Assembly (NCBI GenBank): GCA_963377175.1
Contig: CAUJNA010001431.1
Coordinates: 1-64,000 of the forward strand
Direction: 5' to 3'
Source of the DNA: Effrenium voratum
Lineage: Eukaryota > Sar > Dinophyceae > Suessiales > Symbiodiniaceae
DNA: 64,000 bases
The position numbers were made by a program, and so were the translations under genes. This document shows, in pieces, positions 1 to 13,040 of the stretch. The notes under the pieces are model-generated. The model saw nothing but the letters and a program-made list of their open reading frames with translations. It was not told where the DNA came from and made no database searches. Numbering within the stretch: the first letter of the stretch is position 1; every line of letters begins with the position of its first letter.

Positions 1-2345
1 TTTGTTCTGGGGTGCGCACGGAGGCCCCTGTAGCATTTTGCTTGGAAACAGGACCTCGGATCAACTCATTCCAAGCCGCCTCGCAAGGGGAGCCAGTTGT
101 GGTGACTAGTGGCCACTAAGAATCCGTTCCCATAGCTCTCTTTGCTACTCTGAAACAATATTGGATCACGCCAACGAGAGAATCTATATATGCCCCTGGC
201 TTCGGTACATGCCCCAAATATAAAATATAGAAAGAGGAAGAAAGAGGGAGAAAGAGAGAGAGAGAGAGAGAGAGAAAAGAGAGACATATCGAACTCAAAA
301 CTTATCTGCACGTATACTGCTGATTTACCCCATGAGCAACGGACAAAATTAGTTGCTTCTCTGAAAGGACATGAGGGGAAACTGGCCGGTCCCGTGTTTC
401 TGTTACGGGTGCGTTGGCCGTTCCCTCCATCTCCTCCCGAAACCAACTGGCCATCGGTTTCCCTGGCTTCCCCCATCTGTTTTGAAATATTGCTTTGGGG
501 GGCCTCCATTGACCAAAGTCCATCATACTGGAGGGACCAATGAAACGAACTCCATTTTAGGGTCCTTCGGCCTTGACCTCCAAAGGAATACATTTCCCGC
601 CGACAGCCATGGAAGTAGCCAGGAGTGTTTTGGAAGACTACCTCCCGGGACCAATCCGTTCTTTTCCAAAAATCTTGTCCGGCTTGTCTGGGAGGAGAAA
701 TGGCGACAGGTTTCAGAGAAGGCTGGCTCCTGACAAGTGGATGGTTCTCTACAGGAAGCAGTTGATTATTGCTCGGGAAGCAACCGATTTTCATGTTCAA
801 TGATGTAAGGATCCAACACACAGCTTTTCGAAAGGGAAGGGGATTAGAACAGGGAGGTTCCAACAACAGCTAAGCAGCGCCCTTCTGCCCCATAGACGCT
901 TGCTTCCATGGTTTCACGCAGCCCGCGCTGATTCCCGCGGCCTTTTCCATCAAGGTTCCCAAAAAAATCATCTGAGTGAGTAATACAATTCACAAACCAA
1001 AAACAACGGAATCCCGAGAAAGGAGCCTTCATCAGAGAGTAGCACATCCCCGTACCCAGCTTGTGTAGCTTTTACTACACCCCCCGTGAAGCCATAAAAC
1101 ACCTTTTGATTGGGAAACAACCACTGCTGATCTGGGCCAGAAAGCTGAGTAGTTAAACAGGTAATGCATACACATATGTCGAAATTTGGGGAGCCCCCAA
1201 AATGATTGGTTTTCAACTTGGTTTCCCAACACGACCCAAAACCGGCATCCGCAAAAAGACATATATATAGATACACAGTATACACAGGTACATTTATTCA
1301 GGCATAGTGCGGCGTGTACCAAAAACTTCCGCCAGGCGGCTGTGGCAGTGGTAGACCTCAGCGGAAAGGGGCCCAGGCGCCTAACCCGAGGCCCCCTCGC
1401 CCCAGGTCGCAGGTTTGCTTAGCCCGGCCGAATGCTTTGGGAGGTGTGCCAACAGCTGGTAGTCCCCTTCAAAAGTTGCAAGGTCCACTCAAACTGCCAC
1501 TTGCGGAGGTTCCAAAAAAAGAGACATGGAGGAAACCCTCTGAACTTGATGCAACCTGAGTCGACTCTACAAAATTGATGAGCAGGTTGCCAGCCCGGGG
1601 TGTCGTGTTTGAGGCTCGGCACACTTTTGAGGCTCGTGTAGAGGGAAACGCAAAGTTGAAACTCACCAGTTTGGGGGTCCGAATCCCTGTTCGACACACA
1701 CCCACTTGGTGCCACACGTTGTCACGGTACTTGTCGTGGTAAAGGTCAGAGAAGTTCCGGTGGAACCTGCTGCCGGGCCATGTGACGCCGTCACGAAAGT
1801 GCAAAGAACCATCTGGGAGAATGCTCAGATTTGTGTGAGTCTTATTTGGGGTCCGAAATGAACACATCATTTAGGTGGGGGTCTATGTCCACCTTCCTCT
1901 TTTCCACCGGGATGCCCTAATGAACTGCGATCTCTCATCTTGCGCCTCATGGCCACCGGCAGTTCAAGCGCGAGATCATGGGCCCCAGAGCCCATCTGAC
2001 CGTCTGTCCGAGTGTCCAACTGGGGCTTCCCGGAAGGCTAGCCCGAGGAACGCCCAGCACAGCCCAAAAGTGCACCCCACTTGGTGGCCATCCTTTCGGG
2101 AAGCCGACCTCTTCCTTCGTCTCGGCCAGAAAAAATGTGCGGGACGCCGGCAAAAGACGCTCCTTTTCAACGCCCAGACAGGCAAGGGTTCATCCACACA
2201 AAAAGGGAAAACGCATACTGGTACAGCTAAAGCACAAGAGTCACAATCAAGAAATGCCCGTCTTCCTAACACCCGCAGTAAAAGAATCAAAAGGGCCGGC
2301 CTTCCGTCTCCATTTAGGGAAGCCGGACTGTCGCTAGTTCCCACC
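1..2345. other. Gene-poor spacer with a GA microsatellite
   Basis: No coding region is supported here. An AG dinucleotide run lies at 253-274. The longest reading frame (66-866, minus) crosses that run and encodes a Ser/Leu tract, so it is treated as chance. Short words such as GGTTTCCC and GGGAAACC recur, as in the other spacers of this window. No RNA gene or transposon end was recognised. Confidence 0.6.
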
Positions 2346-2463
2346 TTGCACCCATTTTGAACACAAGCGCTGTGCTGACTGTGGCGCTGGTCGAGGTTTG
2401 CGATGTCGATGAGGTACTGGATGATGTAGTACTGGTGGACGAGATGGTGGTTGTGCTACCTGC
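2346..2463 (-). CDS. Possible exon of a Ser/Thr-rich protein
   Basis: On the minus strand this stretch encodes an almost pure Ser/Thr tract of about 30 residues (GSTTTISSTSTTSS and onward) that ends in hydrophobic residues. It is preceded by an AG acceptor-like GGCAG and followed by an AAG/GTGGGAA donor-like site. Low-complexity Ser/Thr linkers are common in dinoflagellate surface and enzyme proteins, which is family knowledge, not proof. A second such tract lies 500 bp downstream in the same orientation on the sequence but not necessarily the same gene. No conserved domain is visible. It could also be translated simple repeat. Confidence 0.25.
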
Positions 2464-2949
2464 CACCATGCACGGCAAATAAGACGCCAAGAAACGTGGC
2501 CAACCAGTCCAACAAACGGAAATTGTATTTACAGGTCTACCCTCAGGCAAACCGCAAAGAAGATTGATTGATACGTTTGAATCAATCCTTTCTTCCCGCA
2601 TCTATGCACCCCAAAACCACCCCTTCAAATCACCCTTCTTTAAAGCCCAAATGGAACCTATTCCCTGGATTGAAAATTCCAACCAGGCTGCTCCTGAAGG
2701 AACCCGTTGGTTCAGTCACTCCATGATTCTCGGTCCCAGCGCTTCACGCATTCTCTTACATCGGCCATGTGCCTTTCTGAAGAAAAGGATCCCTAGAAAG
2801 AATGGGGCACCTGATGGGAACAGACTAATTGAGCTCTGGTTGATTAATGGGGGGGGGGCCACGCAAGAACGACTTTAGGGAAGGGGGCGGAACACCCCCC
2901 TATGGTGTCTATGGCACAAGGTAAAACCCCGTAATCTGCCAACGGATTC

Positions 2950-3030
2950 TGGCCCTCAGATCTTGAGTCTGCGGCTAGATGAGGTGGTAGTGCTCGAGAC
3001 GGTCGTGGTTGTGTCGCCTCCGTCTTGGGA
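2950..3030 (-). CDS. Second possible Ser/Thr-rich exon, ending in a stop
   Basis: The minus strand encodes DTTTTVSSTTTSSSRRLKI followed by TGA. An AG acceptor-like site lies just upstream of the tract. The similarity in composition to the 2346-2463 tract suggests duplicated exons or a shared low-complexity linker. On the minus strand this tract lies upstream of the other, so if it is a real terminal exon the two belong to different transcripts. No domain recognised. Confidence 0.2.
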
Positions 3031-5587
3031 CTCAAGTTTCCCATCACCAACCCTTGATGTTTTTTGGACCTTGAGCTTCCGAGCAAGAGCAGTAACGTGA
3101 AAGGGATCCCTGGTGTGCATGTTAAAAATATCCAGAACTCGACGTGCTGGAAAATTCTCAAAACCCAGGTCCCTTCAACGACTAAGCGGCACCAATGGGG
3201 TGTATAAGGAGTATGAAACGTATTTGTGTGGCTGTGTTGCACTTACCGAAGCCAACCAGGGCAGCCACGGGAAGGCTTCATCGAATGGTCCTTTTCTAGT
3301 GCTCCACACTGCTCACTCAATGGCTGCCATGGGCTCAATGGGCTCAATGGGCTCGAATGCCCTGCTTTGGCTTCAGTGGCTCCCCTTGCGAGTTGGCTCC
3401 GAATGCTGAGGTCGGCACAGGGCGAAGGTAACTGGGCAACAGCAAGGCTGAGGATGCACAAGGTGTGAAGGACCAAGGGTTGGGCCAACCCTATCTTGAT
3501 TTAAACTTTGTGCAAAATCCCGTAAATGGAGGGGGCCATGGTAGAAGCAGAATGCAACAAAGACTTGGAGTCTCCAACTTCCTCACTTCTCGCGATTGGT
3601 CTGAAACAGTGACAAAGTTCCTGATGTTTCCCGCCGAAAATTGTCTAAACCCAAAAAGTGGCGTGGAAATCCGGTGCTTGGAAGTGAGCCTGGGCAAGCC
3701 CTCGGGCCCTGATGCCGTTACGTGCCTCTCTGGGGATAATTACTTGACAGCCCCCCATGTGGCCATACTTTTGACACGGGAAATGTAAGGCTCGTCCCCA
3801 TCCCTGCCAAATGAACCTTAGACTGGCACGAACCTCATGTGGTCATGTGTAACAGAGCGGCGCCCGGTTCGCCCGTTGACTCTTGGTTCTAACATGCTTA
3901 TTCAGGCATACGTAAGTGCTACTTCCCCTGTCAAGCCAGCTAGGAACCCACTACAATTGCCCATATTCAGTCCGGAGGTTCAACGTCCAAGGGGCTGTTC
4001 CATCAATCGTACTCTGGGAACCCTCCAAATGCGCCACCCTCCACCCCAAATTGGGAAGGGCTACGGAGGTGTGTCTTTTGAGGGGGGGTATGGTGAAAGG
4101 GATGTACAGAAAGTGTTCTATGAAGGACTCTACAGACGATTTAGAATCAGTTTGGTTGCCCACTTGTAAGAACAGTTCGGATTGGTTCCAGGGCCTCATT
4201 CATTTTCTGAGAACGACCAACTATTGGAACCAATTTGAGCGTTTCTCAACATGAGGGAGCCCTCTAGCTGGTTCTGTGTTGTTTCCCCCATAATCAACCC
4301 CTATGCCAAAAGAGGGTCAAAAGACCAACTGGCTCATCCCTGAACACCTCCCAAACAGCTCTTTTTTCCGGCCAGTTACGCCAAATCTCCCCTCCCAGAC
4401 TCCTGGCTGGGCAAATCTGCGCGGTCCATGGGAGCCGGGCCCTGGCCGTGCTGAAGACGTTCTCCGGACCTCAAGGAGATCTCCCCCGAAAACCAATCAG
4501 GGTCCCTCAAAGAGACATGTGTATGTGTGCCACCTTTCCCCCGGAAAAAAGCTGGTGGCTTTTGGATGTAGTGTATCTCAAAATTAAGGACCCCTCCTGG
4601 TGGCTGGTTTCCTCTTGGTTTCTTGCCTTGTCGATCCGTCAAAAACAAGGATTCCCGGCTTTGAGGCGCACACAGACACCGGCACTCCGCACCGGGGCTC
4701 CACGCACCGTAGGAAGCTCCGCTCCTCAATGGCGCTCCAGCTGTTGATGTCCAGCACATCCACATCGGTCGCCTCACCGGAAATGAGTGCTGCAGGCTGC
4801 AGACGTTGTCATAAAGAAATGTCTACGATTTCTATTTCTTCAAACGTCACACCTGTCCCACTCAAGTTCTGTGCTTCGAAAGCCAGTAAGAGTTGGATCC
4901 CCAGGTAAAGGACCTACATCATGGTGAGCACTTTGTACCCCCCAGATCGGTGAGTAATAAAGGTAGCATCATCTACATCAGGACACCTTGTATTCTAGGG
5001 GGCCTAAGGGTGTCGCTGGGAAAGGCGCTAAGAAAAATGCTGACCTGACTTTGAGAATTCATCACATGTAGGGAATGGTTGGTGGAGATTCAACAGCCAA
5101 TTATTCCCTAAACCAGCTGCGCTGTGTGTCTCCGAGAGCGAGGGCAACCTATTCTGTTGCACCAGAAGTTCCTCCTCAGCATCCCCCGCGTCACCTGGAC
5201 GCAGGCCAGCTCAGACATCTGGACCCAAAACATCCCCGACATCCCTGGCCTTTCGGCGGGCTCCTGATGCCACGTTGCCCAACCTTCAAGAAACATTATA
5301 AATACCGTGAAAACCTGGCTAACTTCACCAGCATCCCCAGCATTCCTGCAGCACCAGCTTTTCAGCATCGCCGGCATCACGCCAACCCTGGAAAAATGGC
5401 CCCCTGAGAGTAGGTTTTGGTGTGGGGTGGACATAGCGCGATCAGGCGAGCGGGGTTTCCGCAAAGCGGGGTCTGTGCAAAACATTTCAAATACCGTGAT
5501 ATTCTGTCATTTTCCCGGGTTTTTGTGGGGCTGAGGGGGGATACCGGGGACGCGGTCTTCGTCTGATTGGCTGTGGGCTGCGCACCG
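3031..5587. other. Spacer, no supported gene
   Basis: Reading frames are short and overlap on all strands, with no domain. A minus-strand stretch near 4661-4795 reads acceptably as coding (it includes ATDVDVLDINSW) but has no confirmed splice sites or family. Three GGGCTCAATGG-like units lie at about 3330-3355. Nothing else stands out. Confidence 0.5.
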
Positions 5588-5686
5588 CACACACGCAAGC
5601 GCGCGCACGCACGCACGCATGCACGCTCGCATGCACGCTCGCGCGTACACGCACACACGCACGCCTGGGGTGGGGTGGGGTGGGGT
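5588..5686. repeat. Alternating CG/CA tract followed by a TGGGG array
   Basis: 5588-5665 is almost entirely alternating purine-pyrimidine (GCAC, GCGC, CATG and GTAC words), a composition known to favour left-handed Z-DNA. It runs directly into four perfect TGGGG units at 5666-5686, a canonical G-quadruplex motif. The two unusual structure-prone blocks are adjacent. No gene start is evident nearby. Confidence 0.8.
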
Positions 5687-8600
5687 GAGTGGAAGGGAGC
5701 AACCCCTGCAGCCAACCAGCCAACCAGCGCAGCTGGTGATGGCGAAGCCCTAGGATTAAGACATCATCCAGGAAGAAGAAAGTGCACCCTACTGTGGAAA
5801 GCAAAAGCAGGGGAACATGTTCGGAAGCCCGTCCGAGGTGCACCCAAACCACGGTTGAGCGCAAAAAAAGACGGAAACCAATCCGTTTGGTTTCCCAAGC
5901 ACCAACGGATACGCCCCTGATTCATGTTTCAAGAGGACATGGAAAAACTGTTGTGGAAAATTGGGATCCATGTCCTCTCCAAAATCTACCAGGAATTTCG
6001 TCAGATGCTATCCAACCATACCTATCGCCAAATAGGTCCCCAACACTCGGGGGCTGTTTCGACATATCCGTTTTCGCGGAAGGCTCGTTGTTCATTCTAT
6101 ATATATATATATATACATACATACATATATATATATATATGCCCGTTATGAAGAGGACTGAAAGGAATTGGTATGAACAAGGGTTTGTGATGCCGCGCCA
6201 CACAATTGGACATCCCCCCTCATCCAACCTCTCAGATGTCCCACCAAGTGTGGAAACGGAAAATGGGAAGTCCCTGATTTCGCCACGATGCTCTTCAGGG
6301 ATCGTCTGATGGGTTCTTCTGTTGGGTATGACTTTGATAGGGAACCTTCTCAACAACAGTGGTTGGTTTACATTAATCGGCAACTGAATGATGTCCACCA
6401 AAGGGTGCCGAAGCAAAAAAGACATGCCTATAGGTAGAGCGCAACAGCGTGAGGCGCGCACCCGAGAGGCATGAAGAAGTGCAAAGACCTGAGCTGTCAG
6501 CCTGCCTGGCTGATTTTTATCTGGATCAATGGGGGTCGACGTGGGCTACGTTCTCCCACATGGATCTGTCTTCTTTTAGGGCACACCTTTTTGGGGTTGG
6601 TTTACCGGGAAACCTATAGCTAAAGGAAACACGTGGTGTTTAAATTGGTACAAAGGTGGCATCCTTTCAATGACCCTGTTAAACCACTGGTTCAAACATC
6701 CACGTTTGAAGCCTGCCCGTTGTGTACCCGAACTCTGATGCAAAGCTTCCGCTGGTCCTTCGGTTCTGGGCTCCCTAGCCGGGCGTCCCCAATTTTTCTG
6801 TTCATGAAGAAAAGCTCAGGGCATGAAGATCCCCGAAAACGCCCGAACAGAACACTGTCCAGCCTCAACCCGGACCTTTGGCAGAGCTGACACAGATCAC
6901 ACATGGAGAGCTGACGAAATGGCAAGACATATGTTAAGGGGCAATATCGGATTTTTGGCCGACCGCTTCGATACCATGAGGTTCTTCTCCTACCGAGTCT
7001 TGTGACGTGGTCTTCCAACCACTAGTTGCGACACCCTGGGCTGTTCCCACTGGAGGGTTGGCTCACTATAGAGGGAACCAACGGCAAAATATGTAATTCA
7101 TGACGTTTGTGGTTGATATACTTGTCCCATTGAGGGAATCAACCATACCAGCCGGTGATTTCAATGTCTGCATCAAGAACGGTAAATCCTTCCTGGCGAT
7201 TCTTCGCAAGGACAACTTGGTGTCGATATTGAAGGCGAACTTGTTGGTTACTTTTGACTTTGTCCGCTTCTTCCTTCGTGTTTGATTCATTTTCAGGTTG
7301 GTCCTTGGGGAGAGACACTCCCGACCGACCAAAATCTCTCTTGGGCTGCCACCAGGAGCTTCAGGAAAGCTCCCGAGCCTGAGAGATTTTGCCATCCGGA
7401 GATCGGGGGAACCTCTTCCTGGGATCGGGGCAACAATCTTCTGCGGCTTTTTGACAACAGCCCCAAAAGTGGACGGTTCTATAAAGAGTTGGGCGCTTCA
7501 AGCCTCGACCATGTTGACAGGTCATTGCGCAAGAGCCGCACCCAATCCCGAATTCGGAAACCTCCCGCATGGGAAACAGGACCGCAAGCAAAGATTCTTG
7601 GAAGCTCCCAGGAATGGTTCAATTTGTGTCTCCTGACCACGAGTCTTGCTCTCGGGCTCCCCTATGATTCAATGACTTTCTTCAGGACAAAGAGAACGCC
7701 CACACGATAAATACCCGGAACGTTGTGAATCAGGGGCCAACATCCCTAAGCCTATGGAAGAACCAACCAACACCTTGATGTCAGTCCAGCCGCCACACGA
7801 TCTTCCCTGCTTTGGTTGGGCCCAATGAAACTCCGAATCGCGGACCGCGGTTCAGGTTACACTGTGGGCAACCTTTTTTGTTCTCCGACATTAAGACCTT
7901 CCAATGAGGCATTGCGAGCCTTGGAGAATGCTGTTTGAATCTCAAGTGACCTTTGGTGGGCATCAAGTGACTTGTTGGACATCAAGTCTTTCCGACGAAA
8001 TTACCCTTTTGAGGTCGGCTTAAAGGGAAGCATTTTGGTCCGAATTCCCCGCATACCCACTCCCGTCTTCAAAGGGCTTCCACACTCCATCAACCTACAA
8101 CCGGTCGGACGCACGTTTCGCAGTCATACCTGAACTATTGGGTTGCCACGGTTGAAGGAAACATACACCAGCATAGACCCTAGAGGGGAATAACAAAAAC
8201 AACGAGCCTCCTTTTGGTTTCCCTGAAAGCCCAAGGAACCTCTGGCCGTTAAGCCCACATTTGGCCCATGAGCCCCGGGCCACGCATCGCAACATTGAGC
8301 CGAACTTCGTCTCAACCTGCGACAGTCAGCCCATTCGGGTGTCTCGTGTTTTGTGTTTTTTTTCTTTTTCAGGAGGGGGTATCTGCTTTTTCGGCGGTCA
8401 AGGAAAACCAAGCCAAACCGCCGTGTTGAAGCTAATGTTGTTTCAAGACACATTCATCTGTCTGTCTTAACCATTGGGTCGTTCAAAAAAAATGAGGGGA
8501 TCCCTGATTCGGCAACAGGATTAATTCAGGATTGGCTTTTGGACAACCCAGCATAATATTACGCGTTCTCGAAATGGCAAAACATGCCTACGCAAACCCT

Positions 8601-9997
8601 GCATGCGCAGGAGTTTCTTGAACAGCCTACATGGGTCTGCCTACGCAATCCTTCTCGCCGCCAGATTTGCCATAACAAAGAGTTCCCCCCGAATACTGAA
8701 CGAATACATGGACAAAAACAACTCTGCTCCGTAGTTGAGGGGCCGGGCCAATCTGCCATCAACTGAATGGCAACAATGGCCCCGATGGTGTAACCTCGCC
8801 AGCGATTTGTTTTTACTCTTTGCAACTGGAATGACCCAACCTGGCTTCAGGTTCACCAAGTAGCCTTCTGACTGCAAGTCGGGCCCGTCATTTTGACGCA
8901 CCTATGTGCTCCGTTTGGAAGCCTGCGGAAGGGGCCCACAAGCCCTTCCCCCACAAGGAGATTGGGAGATTCCGATTGGAATCCTCGGCCTTTTTGACTC
9001 CTTCCTATTGGAAACCACTGTGCCGGCAACCAGTTTGCCCCACAATTCTCTCCTTGCATCACCGTAGGGAAATATGAGATCAGCTTCACATTCATCCGGG
9101 GGATAGTCACAAGGCCTCCCATTTATATGGTCTGGAAAAACCGAAGCTGACAGTGGAAACGCGGAAAAAAATACTTTCATCGCACCCGATGCGTGAAACA
9201 GACGGGCCAACCCGCGGGCCGCAAACCGGCTATGGGGGATTGCCCGACCAAAAAAAAATGTTAAAAATGGAGGTGCGCAGACTCTTCCAAACGAAATAAA
9301 GTGGCTTTGCAATGGGAGTCTGCGCACTCCCACGTTTGTTGGTGGGAGGGTACCTTCAAAATCCACAAGGCCCAAACCAGCTTTTGCAGCTCTTGGGCAA
9401 AGGACCAAAAAGAAAGTAGCATTGCATTATGGCGTTGTAGCCGCTTCAACGGAGGTCGAAGCAGCTCTTGAGAGCCAAGCACAAGCCTTCCAGTTGACCA
9501 ACTTGACCCGCCATCAAGCTTGTCACAAGCGTCGGTTTGGGAAATTCTCCAGTGAATCAATGCTTTGTTTGGCTCACCGCTGCTCACAAAAAGAATGCGG
9601 CTTTCCTGGAAAAAACCTATCTGAAATGAGAAGGGCGTGAATTTGTTGCTGTCACTGAGCTGCGAGACCGCGAGAAAATGACTGATCATGGCCTGATACT
9701 ACATAGAGCTTCCTGCGGCGTACAAAGCTGAAGTCTGCAAACAAACAGGAAAAGTCCGGCCGTCTTTTGACCGGAATGAATCTCCCAGGGGGGGGGATCA
9801 TTTCTCACAGACCCCACATAAGCCATTCAACACACATGCTAGTTCCAGAGGACACGTCAACCGCAAAATTTTGGTTGAACTCCTTAGGAAAGAACCCTGG
9901 GAAGCAGCCTGAAAATAGGAGTGCAACTTGTTCGCTTCCCCGAAAGTGAAATAGTTGTTTTTTCTTGGGAAGCTTAGAGCCCTTTTAGAGGGCTGCC
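5687..9997. other. Spacer with a TA microsatellite
   Basis: A TA/CATA microsatellite occupies 6098-6140. Otherwise there is only short, overlapping open frame on all strands, with no domain, no splice-supported exon series and no mobile-element signature I could recognise. Confidence 0.55.
6098..6140. repeat. TA/CATA microsatellite
   Basis: A run of TA dinucleotides is interrupted centrally by CATACATACATA. The same TA-with-CATA design recurs at 51359-51394 and in shorter form at 11811-11831, 14600-14626 and 56604-56625, always in spacer and never inside the retroelements. Confidence 0.9.
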
Positions 9998-10110
9998 CCA
10001 TCACTTGCGACATGCCCATGTTCTCGCTTCCGACCTGCGAATCACTTGCGACCTCCTCCATCACTTGCAACCTAAAATCACTTGCGACCTGCCCACGTTC
10101 TCACTCCACG
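9998..10110 (+). repeat. Four degenerate copies of ATCACTTGCGACCT
   Basis: Copies begin at about 10000, 10041, 10060 and 10077, with a further partial CCGACCTGCGA at 10030. A family in the opposite orientation (CAGGTCACAAGCGAC, three copies) follows at 10467-10528. The reverse complement of one matches the other apart from three transitions, so these are inverted members of a single repeat family. Confidence 0.75.
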
Positions 10111-10137
10111 ACCAGTAGGGTGATAGGGGTGGGGGGG

Positions 10138-10365
10138 GGCATGATAAGCAGCTCAACTGCTTCAGCCCAATCTTCTCTTTACCGGGGGGGGGGGGTTGAT
10201 AAGCACACCCGCTCAACTGCTTCAGCCCAGTGGGGCATGACGATCAACTGCTTCAGCCCAGCCTTTTGTTTAAAACCAGAGGGGAGGGCATGATAAGCAC
10301 ACCCGCTCAACTGCTTCAATTCTCTATAACGTGGGGGGAGGGATGGATGGGGGGGGGGGGGGGAT
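10138..10365 (+). repeat. CTCAACTGCTTCAGCCCA repeats with G runs
   Basis: Four copies of TCAACTGCTTCA(GCCCA) lie at about 10152, 10212, 10243 and 10305. Most are preceded by GCATGATAAGCACACCCG or a shorter version, and they are separated by poly-G runs (10184-10195 and 10350-10363). Spacing is irregular, so this is a diverged short tandem array rather than a regular satellite. Confidence 0.75.
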
Positions 10366-10466
10366 ACGTGAGTGTTGCCAAGGTCCGTGGGCGCGTGCGT
10401 GTGGGCGCATGGATGCATGTGTGAACACGTGCGTGCGTGGGCACGTGCGTCAGTGGCGAAAGGAAA

Positions 10467-10528
10467 AGCAGGTCACAAGCGCAACGCAGGTCACAAGCGA
10501 CAAGAAAAAGGCAGGTCACAAGCGACGC
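10467..10528 (+). repeat. Three copies of GCAGGTCACAAGCG
   Basis: Copies begin at about 10468, 10486 and 10512. They are the opposite-orientation counterpart of the ATCACTTGCGACCT cluster about 400 bp upstream, so the two clusters could fold back on each other in RNA. Confidence 0.7.
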
Positions 10529-13040
10529 ACCGCCCAGTTTAGAGCCATCCCCCCCGTGGCCTAGAAGGACCAAAGACTATTGGATATGCGACCAAAGTAT
10601 GGGTCACGTTGCCATACGTCCCGCAGGAACCTGTACAATGGTTGTCCTGGTGCAACGTTCCCCCCGCCCCCTCTCTACCCCCCTTCTAACCCCGCCCGAT
10701 CTAATGTGCCGGTCAGTGATGCTTGTCTAACTTCCCCGTCGAAGGATTGATGACCATCCCGACGGGTTGTCCCGAAAAAAGTACAATTAAAACAACCACA
10801 AACTATGTGCTTTCCTTGGTCCCACTCCTTGAACACATCCTGGGGTTGAAAAAGACACTGCGCAAGCGCGCTGTTCACACCACATCCTTTACCGCAATGG
10901 TGTTTGCTTCACCCATGTTGACAGTGGTAACCGGTTCCTTGGTCATGAGACTGCAGGTCTTTTTGCTCGAACTGCTTCCCCCTTTTGAGGAGGCAGGTAC
11001 CGGCCACTAGGCCTATGTACAAGTGGCTTTCTTCAAGCCCGACGAAGCGGCGAAAACTCGCTCAGCGTACGAATAGATTGATGAAGTCCTCGCAATGCGC
11101 ACGAAAAGCTCGAATCCTTCGTGAGCACAGTCAGGGCCAAAACCTGGTATTAAAGGGCGGATATCCACACCCATTAATGGGTGGGACTGGGACGGTCTGC
11201 TACCCTCCAATTGCCCGGATTTTGATTCTGGTTCACATAAGCCAAGCTCCATGGCAGGATACTGCAAAATCACAATATTCGACATGGCCCAAATGTACCC
11301 TTTAAACTTTAAACCCTGGCCAACAACCATCTTCTCTTCTGGAACTCAGATGCTCCCCCCCTTACCCACAATCATCGTTTGCTTCGACCACCAATTTTAG
11401 TTCATCCCAACCCTGCGGCAAACAACCCGCCTTTAGTTTCCGCTTCCCCGTTAACAAAGTTGGTCAGTCTTTTTCGGCCTCAGGCAGCTTTTCTTGCGGA
11501 AGCTGCCAAAAAAAGAACGGGACTGGCGAATAGTTCCCCATGTCCTTTCAGGGTTTCCGCACGTTTTGACCGCGGCTCATTTCAGGGGTTTGACGGCCCT
11601 ACCAAGGCCGTTTCCAGGTATGGCCTTGGATGTATGCTTATACACTACCAATATGTAGCATAAGCCAGTAAAGCAGCATGTACCTCTTTTGTAAGTTGTA
11701 TAAAACCTCCATACCTCCAAAACCTTCCATTTGGTTGAGACCCCAGGAGAAAGAAAAAAGAACGGTAGTGATAGATTCCCTTTAAAACGAACAGGGAGAA
11801 ATTAAATGTGTATATATATATATATATATATTGGAAGTAACCCTTCCCAGTAAAGTCCCTCAGCGTGCCTGAAAGGTCCCTCCCGTCTGCGCGCCTGGTC
11901 CATCATCATCTGCTTCACGGTGGCGTGTCGCAGGTGGCAGGTGTACCTCGAGGCTCTGTCTTCTGCGGGGTTTGTTTGTGGGTTCCATCATCCACTTAGA
12001 GACCCACTAGACTCGAACCGGCCCATGTGTGTGTGTGTGTGTGTGTTCGCTTGTTTGTGCCATTCCACAATTCGGGCCTTCCCTTCCACAGTGGATATGG
12101 GCCATTTTGTCCGCGTGCTGGGCTGGATCCAGGAAAGTGAGCAGTTCTCAAACTGTTTTTGGGACCTGCCGGGAAACCCGATTCAATGCCAAATGTGGAT
12201 GTCGTACAGTACTCAAATTGGCCCAGATTGTGGCCAGAAAGCGAGTTCGAAAAGGGCTCCGACAATGGGGAGGTGGTCTTTCCGTTTCAGAGGGCGTCCA
12301 TGTCTCCATTTTTGCGCCACTTTTTTAGTTTGTTCTGTTTGGCTTGGAAATGCGTATGGTTGATTTGCAAGTCTTCCAAAAGTTCCAACCAATCTTTGGG
12401 TGCTGTGGAAACTCCAGTCCGTCTTTGGGTGGGAAATGGAAATTCCTGGAGGTGTTGCAAAAACATGGCGTCGACTGATTTGTTTCGGGTGGGACACGAT
12501 TGCAGAAGTTGGCCCGCTCTTTCTTGCGTGTTCTTGCAAGGGAATAGGGGAATGATGCTCTTTCATTCCTTGCAGCGAATAGTTGGCTCGGTTCTTGCCC
12601 TGAGCGTAAGTCACTTCATTAATGGGAAAGAGCGTACCCTTTTTGTGGCTGGTCGAATGGAGAGCCTAGTAGGGAAACCATCAAAAGTTGACGGTCGCTC
12701 CCATGACGAACGCCGATCAGCTGACTCAAAGTAGATGTCCAAGAATGGAGAATGTTGAAATCGGTGGCTGCCTTTTGGCCTCCCTTTTGATACGGGTGCG
12801 GATTTGTTTTGTTTTTTTTCCCGTTTTTTATTTTTTTGTTTTTTGCGTTTTTCGTCCGGGCCAGTAAAATGTCGTATTTTACAGCATTTTCTCGCGAAAA
12901 TGACGCATTTTACACTAGCCCGTCAACATCCCCAGCATCGTTTTCAACATCCCCCGCATGTCCAACCAACCTAGCATCACCAACAAATCGTGGGTAACAA
13001 AATCCAAAAATTAGCTGGCGGGTTGAATGGGTCAAAAAAA
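10529..13040. other. Spacer with TA and GT microsatellites
   Basis: A TA run lies at 11811-11831 and a GT run at 12026-12046. A 35-bp sequence at 12866-12900 (it includes ATGTCGTATTTTACAGCA) recurs at 13324-13358 with three to four changes. No coding region is supported. Confidence 0.55.

Noticed and set aside
66..866. 266-codon minus-strand frame
   Set aside because: It crosses an AG microsatellite (Ser/Leu run), shows no domain, and has competing long frames on both strands.
4661..4795. Minus-strand exon-like stretch containing ATDVDVLDINSW
   Set aside because: It reads well, but no confirmed splice sites, partners or family; kept only as a remark.
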